Origin: Treponema sp.
GTDB lineage: Bacteria; Spirochaetota; Spirochaetia; Treponematales; Breznakiellaceae
DNA length: 64,000 nucleotides
Reading direction: 5' to 3'
Assembly: GCA_009777535.1 (NCBI GenBank)
Contig: WRLP01000010.1
Span: 1-64,000 of the forward strand
Part shown: positions 41,302 through 51,241 of the stretch, one piece after another
How positions within the stretch are numbered: the first letter of the stretch is position 1
Layout: each line of letters begins with the position of its first letter
Program-made: the position numbers and the translations under genes
The notes under the pieces: generated by a model
Database searches by the model: none
What the model saw: the letters and a program-made list of their open reading frames with translations, nothing else
Told to the model about the DNA's origin: nothing

Positions 41302-43233
41302 ATGGCTTATATAAAAAACATCTTCGACCGCAATTTTCTTGAATATGCTTCCTATGTAATCAAGGACAGGGCAATTCCTGATCTGGAAGACGGGCTTAAA
41401 CCTGTGCAAAGACGCATTTTGCATTCGCTGTTCGAGATGGACGACGGAAAATTCCACAAGGTTGCCAATGTTGTAGGGCACTGTATGAAGTACCATCCCC
41501 ATGGCGATGCGTCAATCGGGTCGGCGCTGGTTGTGCTTGCCAATAAGGATCTGTTTATCGACAGGCAGGGGAACTTCGGCAATCTCTACACCGGCGACGA
41601 GGCTTCCGCGCCGAGGTATATCGAGTGCCGTGCCACGCCGTTTTCCAAAGATATTTTTTACAACCCTAAACTTACCGAATGGGCGGATTCCTACGATGGC
41701 CGCAACCGCGAACCAGTCATGTTTCCGGCGAAAATTCCCGTGGTGCTTGTTACCGGCGCGGAAGGAATAGCTGTGGGAATGTCGACAAAAATCCTGCCAC
41801 ACAATGCTATCGAGGTACTGGAAGCGGAGATTGCCTGCCTTTCGGGAAAGAAGTTTCAACTGTTCCCCGATTTTCCAACAGGCGGATATGTTGATATTTC
41901 CGACTACCGCGACGGAAACGGCAAGGTTATGGTACGGGCAAAACTTGATACATCCGATCCAAAGCGCATTCTTGTTACAGAGCTTCCCTTTGGCTCAACT
42001 ACCGAAAGCCTGATTAATAGCGTGGAAGCCGCCGCCAAGGCGGGAAGGCTTAAAATACTTGGGATTAACGATTTTACAACCGACAAGGCCGAAATCGAAA
42101 TTAAACTGGCGCGCGGCGTTTATTCACAGGAAACAGTAGACGCGCTTTTTGCCTTTACCGAATGTGAGCAGTCAATTTCCGTTAACCTTCTTGTTATTAA
42201 AGACGGCCTTCCGGTTGTTATGACCGTAACCGAGGTAATTAAATATCATGCTAAACAGCTTGTAAAAATTCTTACCCGCGAACTGGAGCTGGAAAAAAGG
42301 GAGTTACTCGACAAGCTGCATCTGCGCACTCTGGAGCGTATTTTTATAGAGGAGCGGATTTACAAGGGCATCGAAAAAATGAAAACCGCAAAGGGCGTAA
42401 CGGATGCGGTTATTCAGGGTTTTAAGCCCTTCCTTAAAGAAGTGGGGCAGCGCGGGGTAAGCGAAGATGATGTAGAACACCTTTTGCGCATTCCAATCCG
42501 GCGCATTTCGTTATACGACATCAACAGGGCGCATGATGAGATGCGGCAGATACAGGAGCGTATTAAAGAGATTAACAGCCATCTTAAAAATATCGTCGCC
42601 TATTCGGTAAGCTGCCTTAAAGGGCTCATCGCAAAAATCAAAGCCAACGAGGAGCTGGGGCACGGAGCGAGAAAAACTACCGCCGGCGCCTTTGCCAAGA
42701 TTGATGTAAAGGAAGTGGTAAAGCGTGATGTCGATCTAAGATACGACAAAAAAACCGGTTACATGGGAACCAATGTAGGCGGTGAAAAAATCGCCGAAGT
42801 ATCGCCCTTTGACAGAATTCTTGCGGTTAGAAAAAACGGCATGTACTCTGTAACAGATCTACCCGAAAAGGCATTTGCCGGCGCGGACGCATGGTGGATT
42901 GGCGTGGCGGACAAGGAAGTTCTTTCGAAAACAATCTTCACAATTATTTACAGGGAAAAAGGAACAGGGTTTCCGTGCATAAAGCGCTGCATAATCGAAG
43001 GCTGGATTATGAACAAGGATTACTTTCTGGTTCCCGACGGGGCTGTTATTCTACATGTTGATACAAGGGCGAAATTTATTTTCAGTGTTAAGTATACACC
43101 AAAGCCGAGGCTGAAGGTTTTGTCGGAGGATTTTAAGGCGCAGGACTACAATGTGCGCGGACTGAAGGCCGGCGGCATCAGGCTTGCAAACAAGGAAGCC
43201 GCAAAGGTTGTTCCCGGGGGGAAAGAAAAATGA
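41302..43233 (+). CDS. parC: DNA topoisomerase IV subunit A-type protein
   Basis: 643 aa. YASYVIKDRAIPDLEDGLKPVQRRIL, then KYHPHGDASIG and SAPRYIECRATPFS, with catalytic Y106, define a type IIA topoisomerase A subunit. The rest matches the tower and coiled domains and a short beta-pinwheel-like C-terminus. It is shorter than E. coli ParC (752) or GyrA (875). Two classical quinolone positions are Ala70 and Ser74 instead of Ser and acidic residues. No parE is in the window. It couples by a 4-bp overlap to the coiled-coil gene. The partner subunit must be elsewhere. Confidence 0.85.
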   Translation: MAYIKNIFDRNFLEYASYVIKDRAIPDLEDGLKPVQRRILHSLFEMDDGKFHKVANVVGHCMKYHPHGDASIGSALVVLANKDLFIDRQGNFGNLYTGDEASAPRYIECRATPFSKDIFYNPKLTEWADSYDGRNREPVMFPAKIPVVLVTGAEGIAVGMSTKILPHNAIEVLEAEIACLSGKKFQLFPDFPTGGYVDISDYRDGNGKVMVRAKLDTSDPKRILVTELPFGSTTESLINSVEAAAKAGRLKILGINDFTTDKAEIEIKLARGVYSQETVDALFAFTECEQSISVNLLVIKDGLPVVMTVTEVIKYHAKQLVKILTRELELEKRELLDKLHLRTLERIFIEERIYKGIEKMKTAKGVTDAVIQGFKPFLKEVGQRGVSEDDVEHLLRIPIRRISLYDINRAHDEMRQIQERIKEINSHLKNIVAYSVSCLKGLIAKIKANEELGHGARKTTAGAFAKIDVKEVVKRDVDLRYDKKTGYMGTNVGGEKIAEVSPFDRILAVRKNGMYSVTDLPEKAFAGADAWWIGVADKEVLSKTIFTIIYREKGTGFPCIKRCIIEGWIMNKDYFLVPDGAVILHVDTRAKFIFSVKYTPKPRLKVLSEDFKAQDYNVRGLKAGGIRLANKEAAKVVPGGKEK

Positions 43234-44537
43234 CGAATGATGATGGCATTATTTTTGACCCAAGCTCAGGGATTTCGGTGGAAGAGCAGCAGGATATTCT
43301 GGCAAAGATAAACAGCATTGCCGAAAAAAACCGCCAGTCCCTTTCACAGAGCGGCGTTGCCGGCGCTGGCAAAAAGCAGAGGTTCAAGGCAAAAAAAAGC
43401 GGCGGCGCTTTTCCTGTTGTGGTAAATGTCTCGGCGCTGGTTCTTCTTGCCGGCGGCCTGCTGCTGCTGTCGTCTTTCCAGGGAAAAACCGAGGCGCAGG
43501 TGCGGGAAGGGGCGAGGGTATACAACAGCGCCGAGAGAACGCTGTTAGACGAAATAAGGATTGAAACCGCGTCCAAAATCGCATTAAAAGAAGATGAAAT
43601 AGCCCTGGTAATATCCCAGCTGGAGGGAATTGAAGTTGAGCTGGAGGAACTTCATTCCAGCAATCAGGAACTGACAGGGGAGCAGCTTGCTGCACAGGCA
43701 AGGCTGCTGGCGCTTCAGGAAGAGCACCTATTGAGCATGGCGCTGCTGCAGGAAGAACGCTCGCTAATCCTCGAAGAATCCCGCGCCAATGAGGCGGCTC
43801 TGCGGGCCCAGCTTGAAAGCAGAACAAGCGAACTTGCTTCGGGGCACGAAGAACTGAGCCTGGCAAGGAGTGAACTTGAACGGCTTACAAACGATATGGA
43901 AAGAGCCGCCGCAATCGAAGCACAGCTTGGAGGCGGGTTTGCATCAGTGCACGATTTAATCCGCAGGGACCGGCTTGCCGAAGCATCGGAAGCGCTTGCT
44001 AATCTGCGGCTCTTTCTTAACACTCCGTCTTTTCAGAGGGTACGGTCAATTCAATCAAGAAGGGATTTTTATACACAGACAATTAATTCCCTGGAAGCGC
44101 TGGTAGATGAAACCAGAAAAAATCAGGCCGCCGGTTATTCTTTTTCGGAAGGTGATGCCGAAAGGGAGCTGAATAATTTGCAGTTAAAGAATACCCAACT
44201 CGAAGAAACAGTATCCGACATGAACAGGACAATTGCGGCTTTAAGCTCCGGCAGCACCGGTCTGGCCGAGCATCTTGCCGAACTGGAAATTACCCTCTCG
44301 GATTTAAGGACCGAAAAAACATCGCTGGAAATTAATATCGCAGATCAGGACAGGCTGATAAGTTCCCTCGAAGCCGAAACTGCCGGCCTTGCCCAGACAG
44401 TGAGTGTGCGTGATGGCACCATAAGGAATTTGCAGACAACAAACGCATCGCAGGCGGATGAAATATCAAACCTGAACACCCAGCTTGTAATTGTACGCCA
44501 GGCCATGCAGGCCATGCAGGAATTCCTCGATCAGTAA
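43230..44537 (+). CDS. Membrane-anchored coiled-coil protein
   Basis: 435 aa. One helix (FPVVVNVSALVLLAGGLLLL, about 55-75) follows a charged N-terminus, then a long coiled coil (about 85-430) with repeated Glu/Leu heptads (LEGIEVELEELHSSNQELTG, ELEITLSDLRTEKTSLEINI). No enzymatic motif. Gene starts inside the parC stop. The end abuts a palindromic element that includes its stop. Function unknown; a structural or SMC/tether-like role cannot be tested here. Confidence 0.65.
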   Translation: MTNDDGIIFDPSSGISVEEQQDILAKINSIAEKNRQSLSQSGVAGAGKKQRFKAKKSGGAFPVVVNVSALVLLAGGLLLLSSFQGKTEAQVREGARVYNSAERTLLDEIRIETASKIALKEDEIALVISQLEGIEVELEELHSSNQELTGEQLAAQARLLALQEEHLLSMALLQEERSLILEESRANEAALRAQLESRTSELASGHEELSLARSELERLTNDMERAAAIEAQLGGGFASVHDLIRRDRLAEASEALANLRLFLNTPSFQRVRSIQSRRDFYTQTINSLEALVDETRKNQAAGYSFSEGDAERELNNLQLKNTQLEETVSDMNRTIAALSSGSTGLAEHLAELEITLSDLRTEKTSLEINIADQDRLISSLEAETAGLAQTVSVRDGTIRNLQTTNASQADEISNLNTQLVIVRQAMQAMQEFLDQ

Positions 44538-44544
44538 TAGCCAA

Positions 44545-44756
44545 AATGTATGCCTAAAACCTAAATTGAAAGCGGTGCGCAAAACCCCTCCGATGGCTGA
44601 CGGTCTGATAGACATACTTTTTTTAAGCGAAACTAGATTAACCATTATCCAGATTCATTTTGGGGTTATTCGCTTTTTATAACCACGCCGATGCCATCGT
44701 CAGGGCTTGTGCGCACCGCTTCCATTGCAATTTTTTTGGCATACATTTTTGAATAG
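44545..44756. repeat. Palindromic element G (reverse-complement long-core copy)
   Basis: Core about 44563-44735, read in reverse complement, follows the same order as element A: GGCATCGGCGTGGTT, then GCGAAT, an AT stretch, and GTCTATCAGACCGTCAGCC. The left arm begins right after the coiled-coil gene's stop. No gene inside. Confidence 0.8.
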
Positions 44757-44811
44757 ATAATAGTTATGCAACCGGGTCAACCGGCGGCAACGAGTGCGCG
44801 GGCGTAGTTTC

Positions 44812-44868
44812 TTATTCGTTAGCGTTTCGCTACTACGGCAATGGCAAAATGCATCAGAAAATGTAACA
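44812..44868. repeat. Half copy of the palindromic element
   Basis: TCTTATTCGTTAGCGTTTCGCTACTACGGCAATGGC resembles the arm and upstream tail of the other copies, but the right arm is not found nearby. Confidence 0.6.
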
Positions 44869-44934
44869 TGGGGTGTCTGGTGAACTGCAGCCCTCGAAAG
44901 AGGGTGCGTGATTACGGCGTGGTTTCTTATTTGT

Positions 44935-45100
44935 CAGCGTTCAACTACTTTGGCGAATACAAAAATATATGCCCAAAGCAGGTAGCGAGGGGTGGCAGAG
45001 GTAAAAGTGCCATGCCCGCATGGTGCTTTTGACCTCTGACAGGCCCCCTATTGCCTGTTATAGGCATATATTTTTGGTTTTACCATAGCCGTGGAAAAGC
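44935..45100. repeat. Palindromic element I (short core)
   Basis: Left arm TTTGGCGAATACAAAAATATATGCC and right arm GGCATATATTTTTGGTTTTACCATAGCC pair; core stem GTGGCAGAGGTAAAAGTGCC. The right end abuts the cyclase stop codon. The rest of 44757-44934 shows only repeat fragments. Confidence 0.8.
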
Positions 45101-46774
45101 CTATTTAGTCTTCATTACTTCCACGCCGTCCCATACGGAGGGCGGCGGTTTGTTTGCGTATTCAAGACATCTCTTGCACAGGTTTTCGGAATTAAAGTCT
45201 TTGCGCAGTAATGTGAACACTTCTCTGAATTTTCCCGCGGCTTCCAGGAAAGAACGGCGGTAGTAGAGTTCCATCGCCTGATTGTGTATCTGCCAGGCTT
45301 TCTTTTCTGTACTGGAAAGACTTGATTTTACCGTGTAAATTTTCACACCTCTGGTTTTGCCCTTTACAGCTACAGTATCCAGGAGCCTGAAATAAAGGTT
45401 TTCCGGTGATCCGGATTTGTGCAGTTCCTGGTAAAGGCTTTCGGAAATCAATATTTCCGCCTGATAGGTTTTTGTAAGCCCTTCCATGCGGGAAGCGAGA
45501 TTTACCGCATCGCCTATCACCGTATAATCCATCTTCCGCTCGCTGCCGATATTCCCCACTGTTACTTCGCCGTAATTAATTCCAATGCCGATACGGAACT
45601 CGCACTTGCCAAGTTTTTTCTGATTTTCATTAAACCTTGCAACGGCGTCGATCATTTCCAGGGCCGACAGCACCGATTGCAGGGCATCATCTTTATGTTT
45701 TTCCGGCGCGCCCCAAAATGCCATTATTGCATCGCCAATGTATTTATCAACAATGCCTTTCCGCCTGTAAATAATGTCCACCTGGCCGGAAAAATAACGG
45801 TTCAGGGAATTCACCAAATCGTCGGGACTCATTCCCTCGGAAATTGTTGTGAAACTTCTTATATCAGAAAACAAAATTGAAAGGTTGCGGTTATCGCCGA
45901 CGAGCATTTTTTCCGGCGATGCAAAAAAGCGTTCGATAACATTTTTTGGAACATACTTCTGAAAAATTTGGCGTATGCGTTCTTCTTTTTTTCCGGCCAG
46001 TACCGCATCGAATGCATACTTCTTGATCTGCCTGTAGGCTTTGTCCAGCTCTCCGATCATTCTGTTAAATGTAAAGGCAAGGTTTCCCGTTTCATCCTGA
46101 TACTCAACTTCCACACGGGAGGAAAGGTCGGCAGAATCGATTATGGCGTTCATGGCCTTTGCGATACGGCCGATTGGATTGGTCAGGTGCCCTGTTATCA
46201 TTATCAGCAGAATAATTGTTACAACAATTGCTATGCAAAGTGTGATTACAGTTTGCAGCGCGATGCGGTTCGCATCACGGTAAAATACATCGCTTTTTTC
46301 GCTGATAAGTATATACCACTGGAAAGGGGTAAAGTAGGAAGCCTGGAATGTTCTTTTTTCGCCGCCGATCATGGCGGTCTGAAGCCCGGGTTTTTCATCT
46401 TTCAGAATCCGCAGAAGGGCATCCCTCTCGTCGGCGCTTATGTGGATTGACGATGTCGCCATGTCGACGACGCCGGAATCGGTTACAGCGAAAATAACTT
46501 CGGTGCCGCTCAACACAATGCTTTGCCCGTAAAGTTCAACGGACTTTTTGGCGGCTTCGACCATGTCCGGCCTTCCCGCATAATTGTTCTCTACAAGCAG
46601 GGTCCACTGATTATCAGCGTATTTTTCCAACTCTCCCATTTTGAAGCCGAGGAGCTGCCGTGCAAGGCGGGTGACGCCGAGTACTGCATTGTAATAAGAA
46701 GCGGTTTCCGCCAGCGCCAGCGTTACAATAATCAGCGGCAGGACAACTAGAAACATTTTAAGGCGGATTCTCAT
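45101..46774 (-). CDS. Class III adenylate cyclase with sensor and HAMP domains
   Basis: 557 aa. Two helices (about 8-22 and 172-194) flank an extracytoplasmic sensor of the PAS/Cache type (YQASYFTPFQWYILIS). A HAMP region (about 190-245) leads to the cyclase domain: FSDIRSFT (D304) and DKYIGDAIMAFWG (K344, D348) are the metal and adenine positions; YTVIGDAVNLASRMEG supplies the second half-site (D422, N425, R429). These point to ATP rather than GTP. The C-terminus is helical (TPR-like). It should make cAMP in response to an external signal. Confidence 0.88.
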   Translation of the reverse strand: MRIRLKMFLVVLPLIIVTLALAETASYYNAVLGVTRLARQLLGFKMGELEKYADNQWTLLVENNYAGRPDMVEAAKKSVELYGQSIVLSGTEVIFAVTDSGVVDMATSSIHISADERDALLRILKDEKPGLQTAMIGGEKRTFQASYFTPFQWYILISEKSDVFYRDANRIALQTVITLCIAIVVTIILLIMITGHLTNPIGRIAKAMNAIIDSADLSSRVEVEYQDETGNLAFTFNRMIGELDKAYRQIKKYAFDAVLAGKKEERIRQIFQKYVPKNVIERFFASPEKMLVGDNRNLSILFSDIRSFTTISEGMSPDDLVNSLNRYFSGQVDIIYRRKGIVDKYIGDAIMAFWGAPEKHKDDALQSVLSALEMIDAVARFNENQKKLGKCEFRIGIGINYGEVTVGNIGSERKMDYTVIGDAVNLASRMEGLTKTYQAEILISESLYQELHKSGSPENLYFRLLDTVAVKGKTRGVKIYTVKSSLSSTEKKAWQIHNQAMELYYRRSFLEAAGKFREVFTLLRKDFNSENLCKRCLEYANKPPPSVWDGVEVMKTK

Positions 46775-46780
46775 GGTTTC

Positions 46781-46809
46781 AGTCTAAAATACGGTGGAAA
46801 AAATCTCAA
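46781..46809 (-). promoter_or_regulatory. Promoter with -10 six bases from the cyclase start
   Basis: On the minus strand TTGAGA (complement of 46804-46809), 17-bp spacer, TAGACT (complement of 46781-46786), six bases to ATG 46774; no Shine-Dalgarno. Confidence 0.55.
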
Positions 46810-46813
46810 GGGA

Positions 46814-46902
46814 GGCTTTTCCACAGCTATGGTAACAGCAGCAATGAAACGCCTGCGTAAGGGCATATATTTGTGCAATTGCAGTAGTTGTGGGGCAGCC
46901 CT
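46814..46902. repeat. Palindromic element J (short, degenerate copy)
   Basis: GGCTTTTCCACAGCTATGG and GGCATATATTTGTGCAATTGC match arms of the family in opposite orientation. Lies between the cyclase and the ABC gene. Confidence 0.6.
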
Positions 46903-46972
46903 GCTTATTGACAGGCGTAACCATATAGATTAGCCTTTAATTTATAAAATAACCTTTTAAGGAGGCCAGCAG

Positions 46973-48079
46973 ATGGCAAAAGTAGAACTGAAAAACATTT
47001 CCAAGGTGTACGAAGGCAATGTATGCGCCGTGGACAATGCGAACATTGTAGTCGAAGACAAGGAATTCGTAGTCCTTGTAGGGCCCTCGGGCTGTGGAAA
47101 ATCCACCACACTCCGCATGGTCGCAGGACTGGAAGACATTACAGGCGGCGAACTCTTTATAGACGGGGAAAAAATGAACGATGTTCCCCCGAAAGACAGG
47201 AATATCGCAATGGTCTTCCAGAACTATGCCCTTTATCCGCACATGTCTGTCTATGAAAACATGGCATTCGGCCTGCGGATAAAAAAGGTTCCGAAAGCCG
47301 AGATTGACAAGCGCGTAAACGAGGCAGCCCGCATACTGGACATCGAAAAATTCCTGGATCGCAAGCCCAAGGCGCTTTCCGGCGGCCAAAGGCAGCGTGT
47401 CGCTGTCGGTCGTGCAATCGTCCGTAATCCTAAAGTTTTCCTTTTTGATGAGCCGCTTTCCAACCTGGACGCCAAGCTGCGTGTCCAGATGCGTGCCGAG
47501 TTATCCGATCTTCACCTTCGTCTGAATGCCACCATGATCTATGTTACCCATGATCAGGTGGAAGCCATGACAATGGCCAACAAAATCGTTGTTATGAAGG
47601 ATGGTAAAATACAGCAGATTGGCTCTCCATTGTTCCTTTACAACAACCCGTGCAATAAATTCGTGGCGGGCTTTATCGGCTCACCTCCGATGAACTTCCT
47701 TACAGTCAAGGTCAGCGAGGAGGGGGGCTCGATCATGTTAGACGAGGGCTCTTTCAAAATTAAGGCCAATGCCGCTCACGATATGTACCTTAAAAATTAC
47801 GCAGGCAAGGAAGTGTTCTTTGGAATAAGGCCGGAAGATATGATTTATACTGATACCGAAAAGGATAACAGCTTTCCGGTAAAGATAACGGTTGTTGAAC
47901 CTCTGGGCGCCGACATTCACCTGTGGCTTAATACCGGCACCCAGCCCCTGGTTGCACGTACAGAACCGAGCCATGAATTTAAGGTCGGCGATACAGCCTC
48001 TTTTATTCCAAGAATGGATAAAGCCCGTTACTTCGACAGGGAAACAGAATTGGCAATACTGCCGCCCCCGGCTGCTTAA
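46973..48079 (+). CDS. UgpC/MsmX-type sugar ABC transporter ATPase
   Basis: 368 aa with AAGGAGG upstream. Walker [20 protein letters not shown]-loop [10 protein letters not shown], signature [16 protein letters not shown], Walker [14 protein letters not shown], switch His [10 protein letters not shown], and a C-terminal TOBE/regulatory domain ([23 protein letters not shown]). Such ATPases energise several carbohydrate importers. No permease or binding protein is adjacent, so it probably serves systems elsewhere. Overlaps the convergent hybrid kinase gene by 4 bp. Confidence 0.92.
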   Translation: MAKVELKNISKVYEGNVCAVDNANIVVEDKEFVVLVGPSGCGKSTTLRMVAGLEDITGGELFIDGEKMNDVPPKDRNIAMVFQNYALYPHMSVYENMAFGLRIKKVPKAEIDKRVNEAARILDIEKFLDRKPKALSGGQRQRVAVGRAIVRNPKVFLFDEPLSNLDAKLRVQMRAELSDLHLRLNATMIYVTHDQVEAMTMANKIVVMKDGKIQQIGSPLFLYNNPCNKFVAGFIGSPPMNFLTVKVSEEGGSIMLDEGSFKIKANAAHDMYLKNYAGKEVFFGIRPEDMIYTDTEKDNSFPVKITVVEPLGADIHLWLNTGTQPLVARTEPSHEFKVGDTASFIPRMDKARYFDRETELAILPPPAA

Positions 48080-50355
48080 TCGGCGGCACTGTCGGATAGA
48101 GCCTGACTTATTCGATCCGCGACACTCTGCATGGATTGGTAGAGGTTTGGAAGCGCTGACATAAGAGCCGGTATGTTTTTATTTTTTTGATGGTCTTCCA
48201 AAACCTCGGCCTGTGCGCCCAGGGCTTCCGCGCCGACAGATAGGGCGGAATTCCTTATTGTCATCAGTATTGTCCCAAGAAGGGTGATTGTATTTTCGCC
48301 GATACTGTCGCTGTTTTCCGTGTTTTTGTAGTAATACAAAAGATGCCTAAGGGTATTCATTTTTTCCATCAAGTCACGGCAAAATGAATCGAGCATATAA
48401 CGGTAGCTTTCTTCATCGCCGCCTGAATTTTCAAATCCCTTTACAGTATTGATTCCTTCTATTGATATTACACGGTGTGTGTCATTGTTTGCATCAGGTT
48501 TGATATCGTGATGCGCAAAACTTTCAATCTTGTGTTCAGGTATCCATTTTTTCAGCAGGTGATCTAGCGCCAGCGCGTTAATTGGTTTGGAAATAAAATC
48601 CTGGAAACCCATATTCAGGAACATTTCCCGGGAGCCCACCAGGGCATTGGCCGAAAGGGCGATAACGGGAAGGCTTCCCGCATAGACACCTCCTATTTCG
48701 CTGCGCAGAGCCTTTAATACCGCCGGGCCGTTTATGCCGGGCATCATGTGATCCATAAAAACAAGATCGAAAACAGCGGCTTTTTCCCTGAGTATGTTTA
48801 CGGCATCTTCGCCGTTTTCAACTGTTTCAACCTTCATTCCATAGAGCGACAAAAATCCCTTTGCAACTTCCAGATTCGAGGGCACATCGTCCACAACAAG
48901 AACCCGCACATTGGGCATTTGCACCCTCTTGAAGTTTACCTGCATAAGATAGCGGTTCAAAAAGCTGAGGTTTTCCAGAACAGCGGCGATTTCCCTGCCA
49001 ACAGGTTTTGACTGGCGGAGTGTACTCTGGCGTATTGTTGCGGTGAACAAACTTCCCTTGCCGTACTCGCTTTCCAGGGTGATGCCGCCGTTCATCAATT
49101 CCGACAACTGACAGGCAATGGCAAGGCCAAGACCGGTGCCTTCAATAATAAAGCCCTCTATTGAGCTGGCCTGATCATAACGCGAAAATATTCTCTTTTG
49201 ATCTTCGGCCTTAATACCGATGCCGGTATCCTTAACCGAAAAACTCAAGTGTATTTCCCCCTCCTGTGAGCTGACATTTGGAGTGTGAAAAACCGAAAAA
49301 CGAATCTGCCCTTCCCTGGTGTATTTAACTGCGTTACTAAGCAAATTATTCAGTATCTGCCGTATTCTTAAATCGTCGCCGTAAATAAGCGACGGCAGGG
49401 TTTCGTCCAATTCAAAATGAAAAGCCACAGGTTTGCTTCCGATGCGGACAGTGTTAAAGGCAATGGCATCGTTCAAAAGTGATACAAGCTCATATTCCCT
49501 TGGTTGAAGATTCAGTTTGCCCGATTCAATTTTAGATATATCCAGTATGTCATTGATAAGGTCCAAAAGATGCGTCGCCGAATGGTGAATGTTTCCCATG
49601 TTTTGAATGGCTTTGTTCTCATTCGGCTCCAGCAGGGAAAGTTCGCTGAACCCGAGGATCGCATTCAGGGGTGTGCGGATCTCATGGCTCATTGTTGCAA
49701 GAAATTCACTTTTCGCCTTGTTGGCCTCTTCCGCCTCTTCTTTTAATTCCTGCATCTGCCGTGTCTGTGTTTCAATCAGCCGGTCTTTGGCTTTGCGGGT
49801 TGTTTCTATTACAATCATCGTGGTTAATACAAGGAAATATGTTACCAGCATGCGTGATGAAACTTTTATATGGTAATTATAATTTGACAGTCCCGGTATA
49901 AACATCTCGGCGCTTACAATAACCATTAGAACGGCCGACATTACTACACCCCACCTCATTCCCAGCAGCATGATCGTAAGCAAGGGGTACAGGTATATAA
50001 ATAAAAAGTTTGCTCCCTCGGACTGCCTAATCCAGATTATCCAGATACAGAGCAGGCCGTAACAGGCCATGGTTATTGCTGCCGGAATAATCTCTTTTAC
50101 CTTTGATCTTGCCAGAATAAAGGCTGCAATGCATATAACCGCCATGCTTGCGCAGGCGCCTGCAACGGTATACATTCCCCTTCGCAGATTGTATACAGTG
50201 TAGGCCGCAAGAACGATACTGCCGGCTATTGCAATAAAATTCAGTAAAACATACCGGATTAGGTAGTCAGAAACGCCCAAATCGGCTTCTTCTTCATAAT
50301 GACCGGAAGCAGCTGTATTGATGATAAAACTCTTTAGTTTGTTCCCGTTGTTCAT
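48076..50355 (-). CDS. Hybrid sensor histidine kinase with receiver and degenerate HPt domain
   Basis: 759 aa from ATG 50355. Six membrane helices (about 34-187), a short linker coil, HisKA with H224 ([19 protein letters not shown]), HATPase ([37 protein letters not shown]), then a receiver (D535 in [12 protein letters not shown]590). The C-terminal segment ([22 protein letters not shown] ... [20 protein letters not shown]) matches an HPt domain in order, but the phospho-accepting His is replaced (Met698). It is divergently transcribed from a LuxR-type response regulator. Likely partner of that regulator. Confidence 0.88.
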   Translation of the reverse strand: MNNGNKLKSFIINTAASGHYEEEADLGVSDYLIRYVLLNFIAIAGSIVLAAYTVYNLRRGMYTVAGACASMAVICIAAFILARSKVKEIIPAAITMACYGLLCIWIIWIRQSEGANFLFIYLYPLLTIMLLGMRWGVVMSAVLMVIVSAEMFIPGLSNYNYHIKVSSRMLVTYFLVLTTMIVIETTRKAKDRLIETQTRQMQELKEEAEEANKAKSEFLATMSHEIRTPLNAILGFSELSLLEPNENKAIQNMGNIHHSATHLLDLINDILDISKIESGKLNLQPREYELVSLLNDAIAFNTVRIGSKPVAFHFELDETLPSLIYGDDLRIRQILNNLLSNAVKYTREGQIRFSVFHTPNVSSQEGEIHLSFSVKDTGIGIKAEDQKRIFSRYDQASSIEGFIIEGTGLGLAIACQLSELMNGGITLESEYGKGSLFTATIRQSTLRQSKPVGREIAAVLENLSFLNRYLMQVNFKRVQMPNVRVLVVDDVPSNLEVAKGFLSLYGMKVETVENGEDAVNILREKAAVFDLVFMDHMMPGINGPAVLKALRSEIGGVYAGSLPVIALSANALVGSREMFLNMGFQDFISKPINALALDHLLKKWIPEHKIESFAHHDIKPDANNDTHRVISIEGINTVKGFENSGGDEESYRYMLDSFCRDLMEKMNTLRHLLYYYKNTENSDSIGENTITLLGTILMTIRNSALSVGAEALGAQAEVLEDHQKNKNIPALMSALPNLYQSMQSVADRISQALSDSAAD

Positions 50356-50451
50356 AATTCTAACAACCTTTAACAATAATTTAACAAATGATACACTGCT
50401 GATATGAATTTTTTATAGACTTTTGGTTAAATTTTTGATAAAATTTTCGCG

Positions 50452-51099
50452 ATGGTACGAATTCTGGTAGTAGACGATCAGATATTATTCCGGGACGGCC
50501 TGGTTAATCTTATTAACTCCCAGCCGGATATGAAGGTTGCCGTCGCCATAGGCGAAGCAAGGGATGCCCTGGCGTTCTGTGAAAAGGTTTCTCCCGACCT
50601 TGTTCTAATGGATGTTCTGACCGACCCGCCGCCGCAGTCCCTGGAAGATGTCGCCGGCCCAACGGGAATTAACGTTACCTACAATATAAGGGAGCAATTT
50701 CCCGGTATTAAAGTAATTATTATGACCGGCCTTTCCGAGATAAGCCTTCTTGAAGCTGCAAAAAAGGCCGGCGCCCACGGTTTTCTTTATAAAAATATAC
50801 ACAGTGATCAGTTTATAGATGCCATTCGCAGTATTATGAAGGGTCAGAGTACCTTTCCCGATGCCCTTCCGCCGGGGCTGCCCTTCCATTGCAGTTTCAG
50901 CAGCCGTGAAATCATGGTTCTTCGTCTTTTTTGCATGGGAAAAACCCGTTCCGAAGTGGCAAGCGAACTTGGGTTTTCGGAAGCCCTGATAAAAGTGGTA
51001 GTTACAAGCCTTCTTAACAAAACCGGCTTTGACAGCATTCTGCGCCTTGCCGTTTTCCTGACCTCCAGCGGCTACATACTGCCGAATGTGGGCGAATGA
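50452..51099 (+). CDS. Response regulator, LuxR/NarL type
   Basis: 215 aa. Receiver with acidic pair VVDDQ and phospho-Asp in LVLMDVL (about 52), switch residues TGLSEIS and Lys in FLYKNIH, then a LuxR-type HTH (SREIMVLRLFCMGKTRSEVASELGFSEALIKVVVTSLL). TAAAAT lies seven bases upstream of ATG; no SD. Divergent from the hybrid kinase, and 140 bp before the envelope operon, which it may control (inference). Confidence 0.85.
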   Translation: MVRILVVDDQILFRDGLVNLINSQPDMKVAVAIGEARDALAFCEKVSPDLVLMDVLTDPPPQSLEDVAGPTGINVTYNIREQFPGIKVIIMTGLSEISLLEAAKKAGAHGFLYKNIHSDQFIDAIRSIMKGQSTFPDALPPGLPFHCSFSSREIMVLRLFCMGKTRSEVASELGFSEALIKVVVTSLLNKTGFDSILRLAVFLTSSGYILPNVGE

Positions 51100-51135
51100 A
51101 AGATAAGGATCTTTACAAACAGGGCTTTTTTTGTT
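51099..51135 (+). terminator. Weak hairpin and T-run after the response regulator
   Basis: AAAGAT/ATCTTT (51099-51114) is followed by T-rich sequence from about 51126. The stem is short, so termination is tentative. Confidence 0.35.
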
Positions 51136-51184
51136 TTTTTTGTATTTTTAGCCAAAAGGTTAATTTTTTTTCGAAAAAAAATGA

Positions 51185-51190
51185 TATAAT
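51185..51190 (+). promoter_or_regulatory. -10 box upstream of the envelope operon
   Basis: TATAAT at 51185-51190, in a very AT-rich stretch; the -35 is poor (TAATTT region). GGAG precedes ATG 51242. Confidence 0.45.
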
Positions 51191-51241
51191 GTCTTCGAAC
51201 ACCTTTTTTTTAAGGTAAATCTTATTTTTTAGGAGCATGGT

